From a virus, in IMG/VR virus record IMGVR_UViG_3300047352_000553, positions 1-23,414 of that record: DNA of 23,414 nucleotides; one strand, written 5' to 3'. The notes beneath the pieces are model-generated. The model was not told the origin of the DNA. It worked only from the letters and a program-made list of their open reading frames with translations, and made no database searches. Shown here one piece after another: positions 17,022-23,414 of this stretch; position 1 is the first letter of the stretch, and each line of letters begins with the position of its first letter. Made by a program: the position numbers and the translations under genes.

Positions 17022-20000
17022 CGCGTAGCCTCCCTGTAACGCTTGTTAAAGCTGTCGTAGACCTTCTGCATCTCAGCTTCGATTATTTGAATCTGGTCGT
17101 AAGCTTTGATCGGATCCTTCTGGGTTTTCTCAACCTGCTTCTTGCGCTGTCGGAGCTTGCGCAGTTTCTTTTGCGCCTCCTTGTACAACGGCTCCAGTCG
17201 AGCAACAGAACCGAAATCCTGCATGAACCGCAGTCGATCTTGACCAGATGTCTCACCCGCCTCTTTGAAGATCTGTGTTGCAGAGCCGATGTTGTCGTAA
17301 TACTCAATCTTGTCTGCGTAGTCAGATGGCTCGCCAAAGAAGTAGCGCACAATCGGAATGTCAGACGCCGTGATCTCTTCGTCCTCTGGGCTGTTGTACT
17401 TGGCCGCGAGATCAGAGGAGCGATTGACGAATCGACCTAGTCCGCCCAGCAGGTATTCCTGCATGTACTGCATCCCGTCAGGCGATACGTCGATAGTTCC
17501 AGATCTATACATCGAGCCGCCTGTCGCCTCGTTCATCCATTCAGCGATATCTCGGTAGACCTGAGAGGTAGATCGCTTGGCGCGTGTAGCGTCCGGAGCC
17601 GCAGGACGGATCAACGGGTTGTCCTCCAGATACAGGGGAGCGCCGAAGTGGTTGGTGTTGGTTGCGTACTGCACAACTGGCTCTGCAATTGATGGCGCAA
17701 TGTTTCCAAGCATCAGAGAGCCGAACTCATCAAGGTCATCCACCTTGCCGACAGATCCGACAAAACCAAGCGGCGGCGGAAGCATGTGATGCGCAAACGA
17801 GGCAGTCAGTTCTGCCGCCACATCACCAGAGTCCTTGTTCTCGTTCATGAACTCTGCGCCCAGACGCCCCAGCGTGTGGAAGAATCCGTAACCGTATGGC
17901 ATCGGGATCTGAGCAAACGTCTTGCCGTCGTCCAGCACCATGTTCCAAGACATCAAGTGGTCGTAGTCAGACAGATCGTTGTAAACCGACTCGCCATCTT
18001 CGTCCTCGTCAGATGCGCCGAGGTTGTGCTGGGTAACCATGTAGGCCAGCAGAGCAATGCTTGCCGCCCCGATCTGAGCTTTGTTTAAACCGCCGTCAGC
18101 AGTTTTTCCAGTCATGGCTTGAGCGATGTTGGCTGTACCCTGCACTGCCGCATTGAAGAACAGGTAGAACAGGTTCAAGCCATCAGATATCTCACCCTTA
18201 CGGTTGAAGTTGACCGTCAAGTTCTTGGCAAGGTTCGCCGCCTTCTGCACTGACACGCCGGCCTCTCTCGCGGAGACGTAGGTAGCAAAGCGCACAGCGT
18301 TCTCTGATGCCGTGTTCAGGAACTCAATCTCTCGAAGACCCTGCTTGCCCTTCGCCTTGAGCGGGCCATCAGTTACCAGAGCGAACAGGCGATCCCGTTG
18401 CTCTTCGATGTCCTTTGTCAGGGTTAGGCCAGTCGGTGCGCCAGCTTCTGTGTACTCTGTGTAGTAGGCGTCGTACTCGTTGTCTGCCTTGTTTCCGCGC
18501 AGATTTTTGTAGTACGCGCTGTATGCCGGAAGGTAGCGGCGGAGGATCTCTCCCGTCAGCTTCTCGCCCTCAACCATGCCGCCCTCTTTGCTTTCCTGCG
18601 CGAGGTTGTACATCAGGCCAGTCTGGATATCTCGGAGCGGGTTAATCAGGAACCAGCTTGGGTTCCAGTTGATAAGCATGTTGCGGCGGAAGTTCTGGAA
18701 CTTGCGCATGAAGTTAGCGGTTGATCCCAAGAAGTTGACCAGACCGTCATAGTTCTCAGCGCCAGCGTTGTGTAGAGTCCGGTTCAAGGCATCATTCTTG
18801 ATCTCAATGAACACCTCGTTGCCGTTTTCTTTGACGGTCAGGAACCGCTTGTCGCCACTTCTGCGCCTAGCCCTGCGCATATCATTAGCGCCCATCCTGC
18901 GGCGTGTCACTTGGCCTCTGGCATCCTGCTCGTCCATGAAGGGGTAGTCATCTTCGGGCCTGTATACCTTGACCTGATCGCTACCCTGCTCCACCAAGGC
19001 ATCAGAAAGACTCAAGAATTGTCTGCTAGGCTCACTCCTACGCGCCCTAACGACCTTCTCTTCTGAGTCGGCAATTGCGAAAAGCATTGGATTTTCAGAC
19101 TGAGACTGACGTCCCAGAGCCTTGAGCGCCTCTTTGCCGGCGATATTGAATCCACTGGGCAGGCCTCTCTTGGGAGCTACTACTTCGCCGTCCTCTCTGG
19201 TGGACGCAAAGCCCTTGAGCGGGACGTAGAACTGGTATCGATCCTGCCAAGCGTCGATAGTGTTCTCATCGACCAACTCAAACTCGACCATGCGCTCTCT
19301 GTTGGCGGCAAGCATGTCGTAAACAATCTGAGATGCCTTCAGGTAGGACGGGTTCTCAAGCTGTTCAATGACTCGCTCAGCGTCTGCGGTAAGCATCCCC
19401 GAGCCGCCATCAGGCAGGCGCTCATTGATTGAAGCGATGTACTCATTTCGCTCTTTCGCGTGTTTCGCAATCAGGTACAGACCGAAGTCATCGATGTCGA
19501 TGTCGTTGTCCTGCAAGATTTTTGCAAGCGGCGCGATGAACTGCTTTTCGATCTCATCAAGATCTGTCGCCACACGACCTGAGTGCAGTGTCTCGCCGAC
19601 GTAAGCCTGCATGTGGTCGGGCAGTTCTTTCAGGCCAAGGAAGTCCGCCGCCGCCTGCTCGAACTTCTTGAGAGGCAGATACTTGTCTTGGATTCTGCGC
19701 AGGAAAAGCTCGCCGCGAGTTTCATCGTCTAGAGTGAACTCGTTGCTAGACAAGTCTCCGTTGAGCAACTCGCCCTTGTTAGAAGCGTCTTCGTGAGAGT
19801 TGCTTTGGCCAGTGACGCGACGGAACATGGGCATACCGTCGGTCTTGACCTGTGCCCGAAGCTCTTCGCTGATTGGATACACCCAGAAGCCAGTTGGCTC
19901 GTCGACCATATTTTTAAGGTTTTGGTCGTTCATTGTCTGGGCGGGAACGCCCATCAGCTTGTCAAAAACTTTCTTCAGCTTCTTGTCATAGATTGCGTCG

Positions 20001-23000
20001 TAGTCGTAGTTCGCACTCCAACGGCTTTGAACACGGGCACCCTTTGAGAAAGCAACAGAATCTGCGCCTGCCATTACCGCGTCACGAATGAGTCCCTTGG
20101 CGGCAAGGTCAAGGTACTGATCGTTTCGGAAAGGAGAGTCTGGCGGTGCGCTAGAAAGCTTGTAGCCTCTATCTCTAATCCTCTCCTGATCCCCCCGAGC
20201 GGCAAACACATTTGATTGATAGTCAAAAGCATCTCTAATCGTGTCTTTGATTTTTTGCCTCGACGCAGGCAGATCGTCATAGGCAGGAGAAAATGGCAAC
20301 ACGCCAATGAAATCAAAATAGTCTTCTGAGAAAGCTTTCAGCGCGGCAATGTTATGGCTATACGTTAGCGCTTCCTGTAATTCGTCGTAGTTTTCGCTAT
20401 TTATGCTCTTAAACCATCTCTCAAGATCTTTCTTGAGAGCGCTCATCATTGTCGCTCTAATATCTGCCGCCGCTTCTGATGTTGGCTCACCTCTCTGACC
20501 AGCCAGCGTTGCAAATTTTTCCAGCCCCTCTCGCGTGAGGATCGGCTCAAGCTTATTGAACACACGGCCAAGGCGGTAAGCCGCCCTATCTAGGGTATCG
20601 CCTGACTCATTGGCTCGACGGTTGTCTGGGTATATGTCCTCACTCGGAGTAAACCGCCTTCTGACGTGCTGATCGTTCTCTAGATCAATCAAAGCATCTT
20701 GAAGCTTTCTTGAATTATCTAACTCTTCTTGATTGACCGCCCGTATTTCTTTTGCATTTTCGTCAAGAAGATCTTGGTCAAAAGGCCCGCCTGCCCTGCG
20801 GATATCGCTGTGCCAATCGGACTGAAGCTCTTCGATGGCGAGAACATTTCCAAAGCCAAACGATTTGCGCTCGGTTATCAACGCATGAAAAAGCACGTTT
20901 TCGTGATCGAAGTGGCCTCCCCTAAAGTCTCTCTTGTCCTGACCGAAGACAAGATTATTGTTTTCAAGAACGACCACCTTTTCTTGGTACTCGACAATGT
21001 CATCAGGATCTATTTTTAAGTAGCCGAAGAAGCGGGTATCGCCCGCATCTCGCATTAGGCCGTTTTCTAATGCGTAGGTTTGAAACTGGATACGCGCCTC
21101 ATCTATGTCATAGAGAACATCGTGTACTTCATTGCCGCCTGTATCCGCCCCGTAAAGGCCGGTTTCTCCGTTGCCCCTAATGTATCCAAGCGTCGTATAT
21201 CCCCCGAAACTACGCGAGTCAGAAACGTAAACTTCGTACACATACTCAGGCTCGCTATCTAGGTAAACATCTCTTGCCTCTTGCCAAGTAATCTCTTCTA
21301 AATCGGCTTCAAATACTGATTTGAGGCGCTCATAGAGGTCTAGCTCTATCTCCGTGTATCTTTCAGACAGATCTGTCGGAGTTATTCCAGCATCATTAGG
21401 AAGCCCACCAAGATCTTCCTCAATAAGCTCACGGAAGGATGAAGGTCTTTGACGCGCCAATTCATTGAGGACTCTCTTGGGGCCATACTCATCCCACTCG
21501 TTCCTCTCCATTGAGTACGTCCACTCGTCATAGTAGTGCTCGTAATAATCTGGAGAATCTTGAATCTCGCCATCCGAAACGGTTATGTCTTGCTGGTTGT
21601 CCTCTCCGAGGCCTGTCTCGACGTACTCCTCTAGTTCAGGGCTTCTGTCCTGAACGAAATCGATCACCTCTTCACGGGTAAATCGGTCTGCCGGCTTTCC
21701 AGACATCTCGGCAAGCTGGCTGATGTCTAGACCTCTGAGGGTTTGATTGATGGCATAGATATTGAATACCTCGTCCGAGGCTTCGTTCATCTCACTTATT
21801 GCCGCAGGAGAAAGGTTTGTCCTGTTATCGTCTGGGGATCGGTTCTCAAAGTAGTCAGTAATGACTTTTCTTAGATTTGCGTTTTTCTTAGCTACGTCAA
21901 TCTCTCCGTTCTCGTCCAGAGAGTTAGGCTCAACCTTTGCGTGAACTCTATTAACGAATATCGTGAGCGCAGTGTCGTCTCGCTCAAAAGATAAGGGGTC
22001 AGTGAGGAACTGCTCCAGCTTGGTATAACGGTTCTCCTCTTTCTTCAGGCCTCTAGCCTTCAAGAATGAGATGATCTGGTCGCCCTTCACGCTACCGTCT
22101 GGATTCTTTTTAGAGGGCTTGAAGATCTTGTCGCCTTCATCCAGTAGAGTCTGCTCAGCGTTGCTGTACAGGCCCATCCTGTCTGTCATCGCCCTGCCAC
22201 CGACGCGGCTAAACAGCGGCTGTCCGTCCTGACGGGCCTGATCGTTGCGGAAGTAGTCTTCGCGAGCGTTCTTGGCGATCAGAGAAATGTCACTGGCCCG
22301 CATGGTAGACAGCTTTGCAAATCCGTTACGTCGCAACCAATCGCGGATAGCGCCAATCACTTCACGAATACGAGACTTGAGCGTGTTGCCACCCTGCTCG
22401 CCTGTGTAAGCCAGCATCTCGCTGACCATGATGTAGTTTCGGGTTTCTCTGCTGTACCTTGCTTCGCGAGCGCCCTGCTCGTATGTCTTGAGTTGCTCCT
22501 GAATACCAAGATCAGAAGCAATCTTGTCGAAGCCTTTCTGTCCGCCCATCGCCTCGAACATTCCGTTCAGCGACCGCGAAACGCCCTCATCAGCAAACAT
22601 CTGATTTATGCCGCCGTGAGTGCCTTCGTGAAGTAGCGCTCGCTCCAGTCGAGATGCGCTTCTCATGCGGCCCTTAACGATGTAGATTTGACCGTTATGA
22701 CTCACCCCATCAATGTCAGAACCATTCGATCCTTGCTGTCTGGCGGCTTCCTGAAGCTCCGCCGGAAGCTGGTCAAAACTATCGACGACGTTGATGAAAC
22801 GTCGGGCTTCTTGGTTCCCACCGATGACCCTATCAATAACCGTATTGAGTTCTTCGTCAGTAACGACAGGCCTTCGAGTCGCTCCTCTAGGCTCTGAGTC
22901 TCTGCGCGTCATCGGGGTGTCATCACCCGCCTGATAATCGGTGAGCGTCTCTAGACTTTCGTCAGGAGCCTGCACTTGAGGCTGTTCTGCCGGCGGCGCA

Positions 23001-23414
23001 TCTTCCAGCATCCCCTGAACATCAGCCGCGCCCATGCGGTCATCTGCCTGCAAAGCGGCCTGAACGTCAGAGCCTTCCATTCTGTCGTCTAGAGCGTTGC
23101 GGATGTCTGCCGCGCCCATCCTGTTGTCATCAACTGGCTGGGTCTGAGCCTGTGGATTCGTGATCGTGCGAATAGCATCGCTGATAGCGCTGGCAATAGA
23201 CGTAGCTACCCTGTCAGCAACGTCAGCTTCCGCCATGTCAGTCATGACAGCCGGCGCTGGGGCTGGCTCTGCCTCTTGTCTGGGGGCAACTGGCTGTGGA
23301 TCTATCGTTTCTGGCTGGCCTTCCTGCGCTCTGTCTGCAAGGTTGCCTTCGATTTCCTGCTGAGTGGGAGCCTGTGAAAGCGTTTGCTGAGTTTCTTGCA
23401 GGGCTGTAGCGCCC
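17018..23414 (-). CDS. Large polyvalent protein (5' end outside window)
   Basis: The frame is open from the right edge to the TGA at 17018, at least 2,131 residues; an ATG at 23245 is inside it and need not be the start. The N-terminal part is Gln/Pro/Ala-rich and disordered, with three degenerate DRMGAADV repeats. A zincin-like HEGTHGG (about residue 206 counted from that ATG) follows. The middle has polyvalent-associated segments such as LAIEELQSDWHSDIRRAGG. The C terminus has NWNPSWFLINPLRDIQTGLM and membrane-prone helices, like the LPD38-type end of such proteins. Polyvalent proteins are packaged in phage heads and injected to protect incoming DNA. That role is inferred. Confidence 0.85.
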   Translation of the reverse strand, partial: GATALQETQQTLSQAPTQQEIEGNLADRAQEGQPETIDPQPVAPRQEAEPAPAPAVMTDMAEADVADRVATSIASAISDAIRTITNPQAQTQPVDDNRMGAADIRNALDDRMEGSDVQAALQADDRMGAADVQGMLEDAPPAEQPQVQAPDESLETLTDYQAGDDTPMTRRDSEPRGATRRPVVTDEELNTVIDRVIGGNQEARRFINVVDSFDQLPAELQEAARQQGSNGSDIDGVSHNGQIYIVKGRMRSASRLERALLHEGTHGGINQMFADEGVSRSLNGMFEAMGGQKGFDKIASDLGIQEQLKTYEQGAREARYSRETRNYIMVSEMLAYTGEQGGNTLKSRIREVIGAIRDWLRRNGFAKLSTMRASDISLIAKNAREDYFRNDQARQDGQPLFSRVGGRAMTDRMGLYSNAEQTLLDEGDKIFKPSKKNPDGSVKGDQIISFLKARGLKKEENRYTKLEQFLTDPLSFERDDTALTIFVNRVHAKVEPNSLDENGEIDVAKKNANLRKVITDYFENRSPDDNRTNLSPAAISEMNEASDEVFNIYAINQTLRGLDISQLAEMSGKPADRFTREEVIDFVQDRSPELEEYVETGLGEDNQQDITVSDGEIQDSPDYYEHYYDEWTYSMERNEWDEYGPKRVLNELARQRPSSFRELIEEDLGGLPNDAGITPTDLSERYTEIELDLYERLKSVFEADLEEITWQEARDVYLDSEPEYVYEVYVSDSRSFGGYTTLGYIRGNGETGLYGADTGGNEVHDVLYDIDEARIQFQTYALENGLMRDAGDTRFFGYLKIDPDDIVEYQEKVVVLENNNLVFGQDKRDFRGGHFDHENVLFHALITERKSFGFGNVLAIEELQSDWHSDIRRAGGPFDQDLLDENAKEIRAVNQEELDNSRKLQDALIDLENDQHVRRRFTPSEDIYPDNRRANESGDTLDRAAYRLGRVFNKLEPILTREGLEKFATLAGQRGEPTSEAAADIRATMMSALKKDLERWFKSINSENYDELQEALTYSHNIAALKAFSEDYFDFIGVLPFSPAYDDLPASRQKIKDTIRDAFDYQSNVFAARGDQERIRDRGYKLSSAPPDSPFRNDQYLDLAAKGLIRDAVMAGADSVAFSKGARVQSRWSANYDYDAIYDKKLKKVFDKLMGVPAQTMNDQNLKNMVDEPTGFWVYPISEELRAQVKTDGMPMFRRVTGQSNSHEDASNKGELLNGDLSSNEFTLDDETRGELFLRRIQDKYLPLKKFEQAAADFLGLKELPDHMQAYVGETLHSGRVATDLDEIEKQFIAPLAKILQDNDIDIDDFGLYLIAKHAKERNEYIASINERLPDGGSGMLTADAERVIEQLENPSYLKASQIVYDMLAANRERMVEFELVDENTIDAWQDRYQFYVPLKGFASTREDGEVVAPKRGLPSGFNIAGKEALKALGRQSQSENPMLFAIADSEEKVVRARRSEPSRQFLSLSDALVEQGSDQVKVYRPEDDYPFMDEQDARGQVTRRRMGANDMRRARRRSGDKRFLTVKENGNEVFIEIKNDALNRTLHNAGAENYDGLVNFLGSTANFMRKFQNFRRNMLINWNPSWFLINPLRDIQTGLMYNLAQESKEGGMVEGEKLTGEILRRYLPAYSAYYKNLRGNKADNEYDAYYTEYTEAGAPTGLTLTKDIEEQRDRLFALVTDGPLKAKGKQGLREIEFLNTASENAVRFATYVSAREAGVSVQKAANLAKNLTVNFNRKGEISDGLNLFYLFFNAAVQGTANIAQAMTGKTADGGLNKAQIGAASIALLAYMVTQHNLGASDEDEDGESVYNDLSDYDHLMSWNMVLDDGKTFAQIPMPYGYGFFHTLGRLGAEFMNENKDSGDVAAELTASFAHHMLPPPLGFVGSVGKVDDLDEFGSLMLGNIAPSIAEPVVQYATNTNHFGAPLYLEDNPLIRPAAPDATRAKRSTSQVYRDIAEWMNEATGGSMYRSGTIDVSPDGMQYMQEYLLGGLGRFVNRSSDLAAKYNSPEDEEITASDIPIVRYFFGEPSDYADKIEYYDNIGSATQIFKEAGETSGQDRLRFMQDFGSVARLEPLYKEAQKKLRKLRQRKKQVEKTQKDPIKAYDQIQIIEAEMQKVYDSFNKRYREATR
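22997..23134 (-). repeat. Degenerate repeats in the polyvalent N-terminal linker
   Basis: Three tandem peptide units, DNRMGAADIRNAL, DDRMEGSDVQAAL and DDRMGAADVQGML, each of 13 residues and separated by 0-3 residues, share a D-R-M-x-x-x-D-[IV]-x-x-x-[LM] pattern. They lie in the low-complexity linker ahead of the metallopeptidase-like domain. They could be short binding motifs for a capsid or partner protein. Confidence 0.6.

Noticed and set aside
20980-21010. CTGATGA on the - strand in the polyvalent gene, with an AAGAAAA downstream
   Set aside because: There is no stem II or stem III pairing around it, and the sequence is plain coding DNA.
1-23414. CRISPR arrays, insertion sequences or complete rRNA genes
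   Set aside because: I saw no regularly spaced repeats longer than 20 bases, no transposase and no rRNA-like sequence.

Overview
The window looks like part of a temperate tailed-phage genome (free phage or prophage) from a proteobacterial host. It has a tyrosine integrase whose 3' end overlaps a tRNA-Ala(GGC) fragment (an attP-like site), a CI-type repressor, an annealase/exonuclease/SSB recombination set, a primase/initiator/helicase replication set, many ATGA-overlapping small genes, and a very large polyvalent protein of the kind carried by phages. The 56-base tRNA fragment has the alanine G3:U70 signature and a bacterial-type T arm, but the host genus cannot be read from it.

Layout. (1) Positions 1-4377, + strand: the 3' end of a polyvalent-type zinc metallopeptidase, then about 16 small, tightly coupled accessory genes. 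Two type I hammerhead ribozymes sit directly after the stop codons at 846 and 1349, each followed by a 52-base leader with a CACCAC-loop hairpin. (2) Positions 4325-9158, - strand: an early operon starting with a primase zinc-finger protein, a lambda-O-like initiator gene containing three 11-base iteron-like repeats, and a SF4 helicase. It continues with coiled-coil, RHH, Ref-like HNH, two PD-(D/E)XK-like and other small genes. (3) Positions 9159-14232, + strand: a CI-like repressor, an AGCTAC operator array with a sigma-70 promoter, a Sak/Rad52-type annealase, a YqaJ exonuclease and an SSB. Then come a structured leader holding a near-consensus CsrA site, a CsrA-like gene, an unknown gene, the integrase, attP and a terminator. 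(4) Positions 14285-14784, - strand: a DUF1289 protein and an acidic protein behind a consensus -10 box. (5) Positions 14785-15180: a non-coding leader region with strong hairpins, then + strand genes to 16485 including a SprT-like metalloprotease. (6) Positions 16482-23414, - strand: a polyvalent protein of more than 2,100 residues, open at the window edge, followed by three small Lys-rich proteins.

How it may work together. The repressor region at 9.2-9.8 kb probably controls divergent early transcription: leftward replication, rightward recombination and integration. The most unusual content is at the RNA level. The paired hammerheads could cut a polycistronic message into defined 5'-OH mRNAs, and could release a 506-base RNA with one complete gene that might circularise. 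The leader upstream of the CsrA-like gene looks like a self-regulatory or sponge element. Hairpins with the same CACCAC hexaloop recur in three separate leaders. All functions are read from sequence patterns by eye; no database search was made.
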